The notes beneath the pieces were generated by a model, which made no database searches, had not been told where the DNA came from, and saw only the letters and a list, made by a program, of their open reading frames with translations. Made by a program: the position numbers and the translations under genes. From assembly GCF_022682495.2 (NCBI RefSeq), contig NC_071389.1, positions 99,613,951 through 99,677,950 of the forward strand: a stretch of DNA of 64,000 bases. Reading direction: 5' to 3'. This document shows positions 33,794 to 44,133 of this stretch, piece by piece. Source of the stretch: Desmodus rotundus (taxonomy: Eukaryota > Chordata > Mammalia > Chiroptera > Phyllostomidae). The first letter of the stretch is position 1, and every line of letters starts with the position of its first letter.

Positions 33794-34490
33794 TGTTTGC
33801 GAGACTCTTCTTGTTAGCCTCTGCTTCTGAAATTGATCTATTCAGACTTCTTGGGTTTATGGTATGAACTTCAGTGTAGAATGCCAATGGGATTCAGTGG
33901 TGTTGTCTCCTTAATCTCCTGTACTCACTGGTCTTGTTCTGACGTTTATGGGTGTAACATAGTCTAACTCTGGTCTTTTCAGCACTCCAGGTTTTCTTGT
34001 CTCACCTGTGGGAAAAAGAGATATTGGGGGCCGGTGGAAGAAGAAAAAAAAAGAAGGGAAGTAGGGAAAAAGGGAATAGAAAAGGAAAGGAAGGAAGGAA
34101 GAAGGAATAAAGAAAGATCGGAGGCAAGATAAGAAGGAATTTTAACAAAAATTAAAACAAAAGAATAAATAAAAGAAGGCAGGGAGAAGGAACAAAAAAG
34201 GTAAAGGATGGAAGTAAGAAGGAACGAAAAAAGAAAGAAGGACAGAAAGGGAGAAGGAATTCAGGGGGACAGGAGGAAAGAAAAAAAAGTCTTCTGCTGG
34301 TTTAAACCAGTCAGGTTAGTTCTGCTGGTCTTCCTATCGTCAGATCTTTCAATGTCATCTATCTTTGGTCTCCAATCTTCATATATGTCTGAATACCGTT
34401 GGCTGTTTGCTCTGCTCCTCACATCAGCTAGGTGTTTCACTGGTGTTGAGGGGAGTGGACTCCGCTCCCACCTTTCTCACCACCATCTTT
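33794..34490 (-). promoter_or_regulatory. Shortened L1 5' UTR (SpIRE-like)
   Basis: It retains the pyrimidine-rich sense stretch (34010-34290) and CCCACAG|GTGAGA (34006/34005) but lacks the CpG-rich core found in the other short-type copies. If the core is the promoter, this copy would be weak or silent. Confidence 0.7.
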
Positions 34491-34737
34491 TCGACCAAAA
34501 GGTAGATATTTTTAAATAAAGTTTTATGATTGGAAAAGAAACACATTTTTACTATTAAAAATCATTGGGAGAATAAAGACAAGCAAAAATTATGGGGGAA
34601 ATAGTCATATCCCTATCAAAATGCTGAAATTTTTTAAAATTAAATATAAGACTATTATTAAGTCCATTTAATTAGTTAGTCAGAAATAATGCGTTAATAT
34701 GATCAAGTGCAGTGAGTGCTTTATTTTGGTTGAATTA

Positions 34738-34771
<34 letters not shown>

Positions 34772-34805
34772 TACTGTGTGTATATATATATATATACACA
34801 CACAG
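34491..34805. other. AT-rich spacer with alternating AT/GT tract
   Basis: No gene. It contains a long (AT)n run at 34742-34768 followed by a near-palindromic GTGTGTATATATATACACAC tract to 34806. Confidence 0.65.
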
Positions 34806-34806
34806 T
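34740..34806. repeat. (AT)n run and near-palindromic AT/GT-AC tract
   Basis: About 14 AT units, then ACTGTGTG-(TA)n-CACACAGT at 34773-34806, whose two arms are inverted repeats except for one dinucleotide of phase. It could form a hairpin or cruciform. Confidence 0.75.
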
Positions 34807-34820
34807 GGAAGTGACATTTT

Positions 34821-36221
34821 TGAGTATATTTTGCTGATTGTGATATTACAGTTTTCCCAATTCCTCCCCCTTTATCTCCCTTCTGCCCTGCACCACCCCC
34901 CACCTTCCAGCATTCCTTCCCTTAGTTCATGTCCATGAGTTTTACATATAAGTTCTTTTAGTTCTCTGTTTCCTATACCATTTTTGACCTTTTCCTGTCT
35001 ATTTTATGCCTACCAGTTATGTTTCTTATTCACCGTTCCTTCCCACCCCATTATTTCCTTCCCCCACAGAAATCTCTCCATGTCATGTCCACTTCTCAGA
35101 TTCTGTTCCTGTTCTAGTTGTTTGCTTAGTTTTTGTTGTTTGTCTTTTCTTTTAGGTTCATTTGTTCATAGTTGTGAGTTTGTTGTCATTTTACTGTTGA
35201 TATTTTTTATTTTCTTATTCTTGGGTAAGTGCTTTTAACATTTCATATAATAATGGCTTGGTGATGATGAACTCCTTTAACTTGATCCTATCTGGGAAGC
35301 ACTTTATCTACCCTTCCATTCTAAATGATAGCTTTGCTGGATAGAATAATCTTGGATGTAGGTCCTTGTCTTTCATGGTTTCAAATCTTTCCAGCCCCTT
35401 CTTGCCTGCAAGATTTCTTTTGAGAAATCAGCTGATAGCATTCTGGGCAGTCCTTTGTGGGTAACTGTCTCCTTTTCTCTTGCTGTTTTTAAGATTCTTT
35501 ATCTTTACTCTTGGGTACCTTAATGATGATGTGCCTTGGTGTGTTCCTCTTTGGGTCTAACTTCCTTGGGGCTCTCTGGGCTTCCTGGACTTCCTGGAAG
35601 TCTATTTCCTTTGCCAGATTGGGGAAGTTTTCATTCATTATTTGTTCAAATAAATTTTCAATTTCTTGTTGTAGTTCTCTTTCTGGCACCCCTATAATTT
35701 GGATACTGAAACATTTCAGGTTGTCCCAGAGATTCCTTAGCCTCTCTTCATTTTTTTTGGATTCTTGTTTCTTCATTCCGTTCTCATTGGATGTTTATTT
35801 CTTCCTTTTGTTCCAAATTGTTGCTTTGAGTCCTGGTTTCCTTCCTGTTACTGTTGGTTCCCTGAATATTTTGCTTTATTTCATTTTGGGCATCTTTTAT
35901 TTTTCAACCAGGCTTAATCAGTTCTGTGAACATTTTGATTCCCAGGGTTTTAAATTCTCCATCCGATAGGTTGGCTATCTCCTCATCACTTAGCTCTCTT
36001 TCTAAAGTTTTGCTCTGTTCTTTCACTTGGGACATATTTCTTTGCACCAGTCGGGTTGTTCTGGTTGACTGTTTCTTTAATTCCTTGGTTGTCAGAGCTC
36101 CATGCGGTTTGATTTTCTGGCACTTCTGGTTGTTTATTGATTTTAGATTGGTTATTATCCTCCTTTTGGTTGTGCAAGAAAGTAAAGGGTTTCTACCCAC
36201 ACCTCCATCTTGGCTGGAACT
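34821..36221 (-). mobile_element. HAL1-type half-L1 with short 5' UTR and TSD
   Basis: A minus-strand element with an L1-like ORF1, a 3' UTR and no ORF2. Flanked by an imperfect 15-bp TSD (TGGAAGTGACATTTT at 34806-34820, TGGAAGCAACATTTT at 36222-36236). In sense it starts CCAGCCAAGATGGAGG and ends ...CTGTAATATCACAATCAGC plus an A-rich tail. About 340 bp of 5' UTR present in the HAL1 at 39149-40927 is missing. HAL1s need L1 ORF2 protein in trans. Confidence 0.85.
35240..36035 (-). pseudogene. HAL1 ORF1 remnant
   Basis: It starts near ATG 36035 (MSQVKEQSKTLERELSDEE). One open piece runs 36200-35904, in frame with extra 5' sequence, then stops (ELIKPG*). A second piece, 35776-35489, holds IQIIGVPERELQQEIENLFEQ and RHIIIKVPKSKDKE, homologous to the L1 ORF1p RRM-like core. 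The ORF is decayed beyond function. Confidence 0.8.
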
Positions 36222-36236
36222 CTGGAAGCAACATTT

Positions 36237-37631
36237 TAAGCATACTCTTGTCCATTGTTTTTATAGTATTGACATGTCCTTTTTATACCATAGTAACCCT
36301 ATCAGGTCTTCCAGTCCAATGTTCTCCCATGGAATGTCACAAATAGACATGATATATATAAGCACCATACTTTTAAATCTGGATTTCTGATTTAGATTAA
36401 AGATGCACAAAAAAACATATGGAACCACATCTGAAGAAGTAAAGGAACCCTTTTTATTTCCCAACCATTAGTGTGATTTATGATCGCTGAACAATTTCCG
36501 GATTCCTTTTTTGAAAATTGCCCAATCTAAGGATCTGTAACACTTGGAAAATGGGTATTTGTGGATCAAATGGTTAGCATGGACTTTGCCGTCAGCACCT
36601 CAGGTGAAAAATGCATTTCAATTTTTAGGGAGATTATTTTGATTCTGAAATAATTCACATTCAACTATTTCTTTAGATAAGTCTGAATAATAGCTATACA
36701 ACAAAGATATTACCTGGAGTGAGTTACAACATGCTTTTCCAACATTTTTAACTAAAGCTAATGGGAATATAATTTATCCATGGTTCTGATAAATAAAAAC
36801 TTTAAAGAAAAGTTTTTAATGATCTATCCATCATAGGTGCTAATATGACAAGTGAAGCCATAAATCACAATAGCATATAGTGATGTTTTTAAAATAGCTA
36901 GGAAATATTCATTGTTTCTTGTCAACTTTTTTTGAACTGAAAAAGCTTGAAAAATTGCTTATGAGACATATAGTCCATATATACTACAACTCATAGATCT
37001 ATAACAAACAAAAATGCCTTCAAAAGTCTAGCTTTAAAATCTTTCCCTTAAAACAAGGTAATTGTAACTAATACTAAGTCATTTTCAATATTGGAGGTGA
37101 GATGTAATGGTGGTTATGTCCTCTTTGCCACTAGATAAAATAAGCAGTGCTGTGCTGCTGAGTCCTCTATGTTAAGCTGAGGAAGGCAACAATTTCCTGT
37201 GGTTAATTTTCAAAACCTCTAAAGAAGCCAGATATTTGGAACTCTAAATAATTTTTCCATGCATGCACTATAAGAAGATTTCAGGTTCTTAAAAATTTTA
37301 AAACAATGGTGGTTGCTTGTCTTACCTGAGACCTGGGGTGGCATGCTTATGAGAAAGCTGGAAATGAACTCTCCAGAGGGGCAGTGAGAAATGAAGTAAT
37401 CACAGAACCTCTTCAATGAAACCCTTGTTTTCTTTTGTAATCCCACCCCATAGCTTCTGACGACAGCATCTCTCTCCTTAGGACCCCCAGTTTTTTCTAT
37501 CTTCCTATGATTTTGAGAAGTAAGTTTACAGGTCTTAAGAGATACTTAAGTGTTGTAGTTAGGGAAAATAAGAAACCCAGCAAGAGATTTATTTTATTTC
37601 AATTTTTAACATAAAAGATGCCATTTAACCC
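36237..37631. other. AT-rich single-copy-looking DNA
   Basis: No gene, repeat family or RNA was recognised. A minus frame at 37219-37446 (75 codons) has no recognised homology and is probably chance. Confidence 0.5.
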
Positions 37632-37774
37632 CCTTTTTTTTTCAATTACAGTTTATATTCAATATTACCTTGTATTAGTTTCAGGTATACACCATAGTAG
37701 CTATTCAATTATGTATATAAAATACAAAGTGATCCCCTGATATTTTCAGTACTCACCTAACAGCATATATAGTT

Positions 37775-38597
37775 TGTGGGGGTGCTCCACCTGCAAGCGC
37801 CCCCCCCCATCTGCCACGGATGAGAATGAGTATTCTAAGATATGATCTCATTGGGGAGGAAAGGTGGCTGATTTCTCAAAGGAGAAGGGCCAAGAGCCTT
37901 TTCCTCAATGGGCTTTTATTGGGTTCAATTTGCACAGGAATACAGGTAAAGCTCATCAATCATTGCCAGGCAGTAAGGATCAAACAGTAGATAACATACA
38001 AAGAACTCTGAGGGCTTATTCTGAGTAAGGGTCAGTTAGCTAAAGGGCTATAAAACTTTGGGAAACAAACTCGTTTCATGCTTGGACCCTTATCAGAGAA
38101 TTGAGGGCATTCTTAGCAAAGCAGGTTTTCACAGGATTTTATGTATTCTTTCTTAGGCCTGATCATCCAGGGGAATCCACCCTTTTGCACCACCCTCTGT
38201 CATTGTTTCAGGCTTAATTCAGGCAGAGGCAGTAAGGTAGCCAAGAGATTAAGAGACTTCTTGCAGACAGAATGAGGACTCAGGCTATGTCAAAGCTCAG
38301 GGGTGAGGGTCCATCACCTCCTTTTTCTATAGCCCCCCAAGTCCTTCCCTGAGAGCTTATTCCTGGTGACCAGAGCCTGTCTTAGGTTGATCCTCCCTTG
38401 AGGATTCTTACCCGTCATTGGCTAACTGGCCAAGCTCAGGGCCAAGCAGGGTGAAGTGGGCAGAGGTGGCACACCTGCCAGGGAGATAAGCTTTGTCTCC
38501 TTAGTGTCTCATGGTCCCAAGGTCTCTCACTCAGCCTTAGCCATGGGGGGGGGGGGGCGGTTACAGCTTCTGAAACCAGGCAGGGAGTTTCCCAACA
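37775..38597 (-). mobile_element. Solo LTR of an endogenous retrovirus
   Basis: An 823-bp element, on the minus strand starting TGTTGGGAAACTCCC and ending CACCCCCACA. A polyadenylation signal (CCCAATAAAAGCCC) lies near the 3' end. It is flanked by a 6-bp duplication with one mismatch (ATAGTT 37769-37774, ATAATT 38598-38603); removing LTR and one copy restores the L1M sequence. The 6-bp TSD and TGTTGGGAAA start suggest a class II (betaretrovirus-like) LTR, an inference. No internal genes remain. Confidence 0.82.
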
Positions 38598-38617
38598 ATA
38601 ATTATTACAATATTATT

Positions 38618-38826
38618 ATTATTATTTAAAATTTTATTTATTTATTTTGAGAGGGGGAAGGGAGGGCGAAGAGAGGGAGAGAAACATCAATGTGTGGTTG
38701 CCTGTCATTTGGCCTCCAATAGGGGCCTGGCATGCAACCCAGGCATGTGCCCTGACTGGGAATCAAACCAGCAACCCTTTGGTTCGCAGCCCACACTCAA
38801 TCCACTGAGCTACAGCAGCCAGGGGC
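38618..38826 (-). mobile_element. VES SINE in old L1M
   Basis: The minus-strand SINE starts GCCCCTGGCTGCTGTAGCTCAGTGG, has a box B-like GGTTTGATTCCC, and ends in a CT-rich stretch with an AAATAAATAAAATTT tail. The TSD TATTACAATATTATT is present at 38603-38617 and 38827-38841. Confidence 0.9.
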
Positions 38827-39148
38827 TATTACAATATTATTGACTATATTTCCTATGCTATACTTTATACATCACCATGACCATTTTAAACTACCAATCT
38901 GTACTTCTTAACCCCTTCACATTTTTCACCTAGTCCCCCAAGCCCCCTGGCAACCATCAGTCTGTTCTCTGTATCAATGATTACATGAGTCTATTTCTCT
39001 TTTGTTTGTTTATATTGTTCCTTTGATTCCACATATAAGTGAAATCATATGGTATTTTACTTTCTCTGACTGGCGTAGTTTACTTAGCATAATAGCTTCT
39101 AGGTCTATCCATGCTGTACCAAATGGTAGTATTTTGTTCTTTTTTATC

Positions 39149-40927
39149 TATTAAAAATTACCTTATTTTAAAGTATATTTTATTGATTATGTATGCTATT
39201 AAAGTTTTCCCCACATATCCCCCATCTGCCCTACTCCCTCCAACCTTCCAGCATTCCCCCCCTTAGTTTATGTTCATGCGTTGTGCATATAAGTTCTTTG
39301 ACTCTTTGTTTCCTATACCATTCTTAACTTCTCCCCATTTATTTTATGCCTACCAATTATGCTTCTTATTCCATGTACCCCCCCCATTCTTGCTCTCCCC
39401 TTCCCCACTGAAAACCCTCCATGCAATGTCCATTTCTCTGATTCTGTTCCTGTTCTGATTGTTTGCTTAGTATTTGTTTTCATTGTTGTTCTTTTAAAAT
39501 TTCATTTGTTGATAGTTGTGAGTTTGTTGTCATTTTACTGTTCATAGATTTTGATCTTCTTTAATTTCTTAGATAGTCCCTTTAACATTTTATATAATAA
39601 GGGCTTGATGATGATGAACTCCTTTAACTCTACCTTATCTGGGAAACACTTTAATTGCCCTTCCATTCTAAATGATAGCTTTGCTGGATAGAATAATCTT
39701 GGATGTAGGTCCTTGTCTTTCATGACTTCAAATACTTCTTTCCAGCCCCTTCCTGACTGCAAGGTTTCTTTGAGAAATGAGCTGATAGCATTCTGGGCAG
39801 TCCTTTGTAGGTAACTGTCTCCTTTTCTCCTGCTGTTTTTAAGAGTCTGTCTTTATCTTTACTCTTGGGTAACTTAATGATGATGTGCCTTGGTGTGTTC
39901 CTCTTTGGGTCTGACTTCCTTGGGGCTCCCTGGGCTTCCTGGACTTCCTGGAAGTCTATTTCCTTTGCCAGACTGGGGAAGTTTTCCTTCATTATTTGTT
40001 CAAATAAGTTTTCAATTTCTTGCTGTTCTTCTCTTTCTGGCACCCCTATAATTTGGATATTGAAACATTTAAAGTTGTCGCAGAGTTTCCTGAGCCTCTC
40101 CTCATTTTTTTTTGATTCTTGTTTCTTCATTCTGTTCTGGTTGGGTGTTTATTTTCTTCCTTTTGTTCCAAATCATTGATCTGAGTCCTGGTTTGGTTAC
40201 TGTCACTGTTGGTTCCCTGAATATCTTGCTTTATTTCATTTTGGGTATCATTCATTTTTTTTTTTTTCATTTTTTGATCAAGCTCAATCAGTTCTGTGAG
40301 CATTTTGATTCCAGGGCTTTAAATTCTCCATCAGATAGGTTGGGTATCTCCTCATCGATTAGCTATTTTTCTTGAGTTTTGCTCTGTTCTTTCATTTGGG
40401 CCATCTTTCTTTGTCTCGGCACACCTGTTAAGTTGTAAGGGGGCAGGGCTTTAAGTATTCACCAGGGTGAGTCAACCCTCTGCTGCATTGTGGTGCTGTC
40501 TGTGGGGGAGGGGCCAGAGAGGGAACAATGCAGCTCCCTTGCTCAGCTCCAGCCCCACTTTCCAACAAATTCTCTTGTGAGACTGGGAGTTTCTCCTGCT
40601 GTAGCAACCCCCACTGCAGTCCACAACCAACTCTGAGTCTTAGTTTCCCACTCAACCTGCCCTGCCTCACTGTGGGCCCTTTCAGCCAGCCCCATCCATG
40701 TGGTCCACCACATTGCCCTGGGTTCTCTCTGCCTACCCAGCTGCCCATCTCCCTTCTACCACTCTGGTTAGTCTGGTTGACTGTTTCTTTAATTCCTCGG
40801 CTTAGTTCCATTCATTTCTGATTTTCTGCCACTTCTTGCTGTTTATTGTTTTTAGATTGGTTGTTATCCTTTCGGGTGTGCAAGGAAGCGAAGGGTTCCT
40901 CCCTATGCCTCCATCTGGGCTAGAACT
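39149..40927 (-). mobile_element. HAL1-type half-L1, full length
   Basis: A minus-strand HAL1 of about 1.78 kb with 3' UTR, ORF1 and a roughly 520-bp 5' UTR (40405-40927), and no ORF2. Flanked by an imperfect TSD of TTTTGTT-T-TTTTTATC type (39132-39148 and 40928-40945) within old L1M sequence. In sense its 5' end reads AGTTCTAGCCCAGATGGAGG. A GT-AG bounded segment (40425-40759) in the 5' UTR is absent in the HAL1 at 34821-36221. Confidence 0.85.
39577..40404 (-). pseudogene. HAL1 ORF1 remnant
   Basis: It starts at ATG 40404. The best piece, 40130-39720 (136 codons), encodes IQIIGVPEREEQQEIENLFEQ, LAKEIDFQEVQEAQ and RHIIIKLPKSKDKDRLLKTA. The C-terminal piece 39762-39535 ends past the usual stop because of a small indel after MLKGL. 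It has several frameshifts and is not translatable as one protein. Confidence 0.82.
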
Positions 40928-42440
40928 GTTTTGTTACTTTTTATCACTGAGTAATCTTCTATTATATATACTTATCACTACTTTTTTATCCATTTGTCTT
41001 TTTTATCCACTATATCGCTTGGCTATTGTAAATAAGACTGCAAGAAACAGAGAGGTGAACATATTCATTAAATTACTGTTTTGGGTTTCTTCAGATATGT
41101 ACCCAGAAGTGGAATCACTGAGCCATAAAGAAGTTCCATTTTCAATTTTTTGAGGAAACTACATACTGTTTTCTACAATGGCTGCATGAATCTGCATTCC
41201 CACCAACAATGCATGAGGGTCCCCCGTTCTCCACATCCTCACCAACACTTGTTTGTTGATTTATTGATGATAACCATTCTGACAGACATGAAATGATATC
41301 TCACTGTGGTTTTAATTTGCATTTCTCTGATTAGTGACATTGAGCATGTTTTTATATGTCTATTGGCCATCTGTATCGCCTCTTTGGAGAAGTGTCTATT
41401 CAGGTCTTTTGCCCATTTTTAAATTTTTTTTGACATTTAGTTATATAACTTCTTTACAAACTTTGGAAATTAACCCTTTATCAGATGTACCATTGGCAAA
41501 TTATGTTCTTTCATTCAGTGGGTTGTCTTTTCATTTTGTTGATGGTTTCCTTTGCTGTGCAAAATCTTTTTAGTTTGATATAGTCCCATTGGTTTCTGTT
41601 TTCTAGTTTGCATGAGAAGAGACATCGAATAAAAATATTAGTAAGAAATATCCAAGATTTTATGCTTATGTTTTCTTCCAGGAGTTTTATGGTTTCAAAT
41701 CTTACATTTAATTCTTTAATCCATTTTGAGTTTGTTTTTTTATATGGTGAAAGAAAGTGGTCTAATTTCACTTTTTTCCATGTATCTGACCAATTTTCTC
41801 CAAACTTCTATTGAATAGACTTTTACCCCATTGTATGTTCTTCCCTCCTTTGCTTTCAATTAATTGACCATATATGTGTGGGTTTATTTCTGGGCTTTCT
41901 GTTCTCTTGCATTGATGTATGTGTCATTTTTATGCCAGTACTATGCTGTTTTCATTACTATGAACTTGTAGTACAGTTTGATATAAGGTAATGTGATATC
42001 TCCAACTTTGTTCTCCTTTCTCAAGAGTGCATTAAGGGCCTTCTGTGGTTCTATATAAATTTTTGGATTATTTGTTCTAGTTCTGTACACTAAGCCATTG
42101 GTATCTTGATAAGAATTGCATTGAATCCATAGGTTACTTTGAGTACTATGGGTATTTTAACAATGTTAATTCTTCTTATTCTTGAGCACAGTACATGCTT
42201 CCATTTATTTGTAACCTTTTTTAATGTCTTGTTTCAGAGTCTCATGGTTTTCTAAGTACATGTGTTTACCTCTTTGGTTAAATTTATTCCTAGGTATTTG
42301 TTGATGCAATTGTAAATGGGATTGTGTACTTAGTTTCTCTTTCTGATACTTCATTATTGTTGTATAAAAATTATACAATTTCTGGAAATTAATTTTTTAT
42401 CCTGATACATTACTGAATTTACTTATCAGTTGTAGTATTT

Positions 42441-42788
42441 TTATCAAGAGGTATCAAAACAAAATAAAAAATAAGCAAAACAGAGAGTAGCTATCATGTT
42501 GAGACATCCTAAAACTCTAATATAAACTCATGTCCATAGTATATATTGTTGAATAATAAAGCCAGTTCTATTTTTCCCTTTCTGTATTTACTTCTGTGTC
42601 TTTTCTCTTAAAATAGTAACCTAATCACTCTACATCTTCTTAAAATTCTAGTCTGGTCAACCCAGGTTCATCTTTCTTGATTATGTCAAGAAATCTTTTA
42701 TATATTTCTGGAGTCTCACTCTTTTCTTAGATCTTGCAAAGTCAAGGGTATGCAAGTGAGAATAAAGTTACTGAGTACACATAACTAC
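42441..42788. other. AT-rich DNA, no recognised feature
   Basis: It follows the indistinct 5' boundary of the old L1M and precedes the twin-primed L1. Nothing else was seen. Confidence 0.45.
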
Positions 42789-42800
42789 TGAAGTATGATT

Positions 42801-43645
42801 TTTTAAAAAAATTTTATTGTTATTCAATTACAGTTGTATGCCTTTTCACCCCATCCCTCCACCCCACCCCAGCTGAATCCACCTCCCTCCCTCACCTCCA
42901 CCCTCCCCCTTGATTTTGTCTATGTATCCTTTATAGTAGTTCCTGTAATCCCCTCTTCCCACTGTCCCCGCCCCACTCCCCCTTGGCTATTGTTAGATTG
43001 TTCTTAACTTCAATGTCTCTGGTTATATTTTGTTTGCTTTTTTCTTTTATTGATTATGTTCCAGTTAAAGGTGAGATCATATGGTATTTGTCCCTCACCA
43101 CCTGGCTTAGTTCACTTAGCATAATGCTCTCCAGTTCCATCCATGCTGTTGCAAAGGGTATAAGCTCCTTCTTTCTCTCTGCTGCGTAGAATTCCATTGC
43201 GTAAATATACCATAGTTTTTGGATCGAACAGAAACTTCTCCAAGGAAGACATACAGAGGGCCCAGAGACATATGAAAAGATGCTCAGCATCACTAGCCAT
43301 CAGAGAGATGCAAATTAAAACCACAATGAGGTACCATCTCACACCAGTCAGAGTGGCCAACATAAACAAATCCACAAACAAATGTTGGAGAGGATGCGGA
43401 GAAAAGGGAACCCTAGTGCACTGTTGGTGGGCATGCAGACTGGTGAGGCCACTGTGGAAAACAGTATGGAATTTCCTCAGAAAACTAAAAATGGAACTGC
43501 CCTTTGACCCAGCAATTCCACTGCTGGGATTATACCCTAAGAACCCTGAAACACCAATCCAAAAGAATCTGTGCACCCCAGTGTTCATAGCAGCACAATT
43601 TACACTAGTCAAGTACTGGAAGCAACCTAAGTGCCCATCAGCAGA
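42801..43645 (-). mobile_element. Young L1 with 5' inversion (twin priming)
   Basis: 42801-43224 is L1 3' end on the minus strand. 43225-43645 is the adjoining upstream ORF2 segment in plus orientation ([20 protein letters not shown]... to PKCPSADE). Together they form one truncated L1 with inverted 5' half, flanked by a perfect 12-bp TSD TGAAGTATGATT at 42789-42800 and 43646-43657. The two halves almost abut in the L1 map, with a loss of under 15 bp at the switch point. This is the classic twin-priming structure. Confidence 0.94.
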
Positions 43646-43655
43646 TGAAGTATGA
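43197..43655 (+). pseudogene. Inverted ORF2 C-terminal fragment
   Basis: The open frame of 152 codons is the ORF2 C-terminal domain with [18 protein letters not shown] on the plus strand. Its apparent start ([13 protein letters not shown]) is an artefact of the inversion joint. It has no independent function. Confidence 0.85.
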
Positions 43656-43907
43656 TTCTTATACAGTCTCTTCTATTGGCAAAAAACAAAGTGGTCACCA
43701 CCTTTCAGACCTCCTATAAATTACTGTTGTTTTACACATTACTATCCAAGCCCATACACCTTCCTTCTTTCACATGAAATAAACAACTTCACAATTGTGT
43801 ATTTTATTTGTAAACTATCAAGACGCTAAACAGACTGTTTAGAGATTCTCTTGGGTAACTGTGATTTAATTATTTGTTAGTGAATCATACATAAAGAGTA
43901 AAACCAG

Positions 43908-44119
43908 AGCCCTGGCTGGTGTGGCTCAGTGGATTGGGTGCCACCCTGCAACCCAAAAGGTCACTGGTTTGATTCCCAGTCTGGGCACATGCCTAGGTTG
44001 CAGGCTGGGCCCCCAGTTGGGGCCACATGAGAGGCAATCACACACTGATGTTTCTCAACCTCTCTTTCTCCCTCCCTTCTCTGCTCTCTGAAAGTAAATA
44101 AATAAATTATTTTAAAAAG
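43908..44119 (+). mobile_element. VES SINE, well preserved
   Basis: It starts AGCCCTGGCTGGTGTGGCTCAG, with box B-like GGTTTGATTCCC at about 43966-43978, then CT-rich sequence TCTCTTTCTCCCTCCC and tail AAATAAATAAATTATTTT. The imperfect TSD is GAGTAAAACCAG at 43896-43907 and GAGCAAAACCAA just after. It is the cleanest SINE in the window and the best support for a bat origin. Confidence 0.92.
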
Positions 44120-44133
44120 GAGCAAAACCAAAA

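Larger units (their letters stand above)
28757..34490 (-). mobile_element. Young L1 with spliced-looking 5' UTR
   Basis: Minus-strand L1: 3' tail and UTR 28757-29003, ORF2 29004-32825, ORF1 32871-33793 and 5' UTR 33794-34490. The 5' UTR is only about 0.7 kb because the segment equivalent to 11556-12514 is missing; the exon-like edges meet at 34337/34338. The very 5' end, in sense ...AAAGATGGTGGTGAG, is present, so this is not 5' truncation. No convincing TSD was found on either side (TCTATTCTTTC versus TCTTTTCGACC). Confidence 0.93.
37632..42440 (-). mobile_element. Old L1M-like element split by LTR, VES and HAL1
   Basis: The 3' UTR (37632-37774) with TTGTATTAGTTTCAGGTATACACC, continued at 38604 and 38827-39148, resembles old mammalian L1MA/L1MB 3' ends. 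ORF2-derived sequence resumes at 40946 and fades out near 42440. Three insertions with their own duplications interrupt it: LTR 37775-38597, VES 38618-38826 and HAL1 39149-40927. Its own length is about 2 kb, so it is 5' truncated. The piece 41771-41511 is ORF2-like (NSKWIKELNVRFETIKLLEE). Confidence 0.8.

Noticed and set aside
37219..37446. 75-codon minus frame in single-copy-looking DNA
   Set aside because: No domain, no splice-site context and normal length for a chance frame in AT-rich DNA.
43908..43985. tRNA-like sequence considered as a tRNA gene
   Set aside because: It is the tRNA-derived head of a VES SINE with CT-rich tail and TSD. No proper cloverleaf or anticodon arm is kept.
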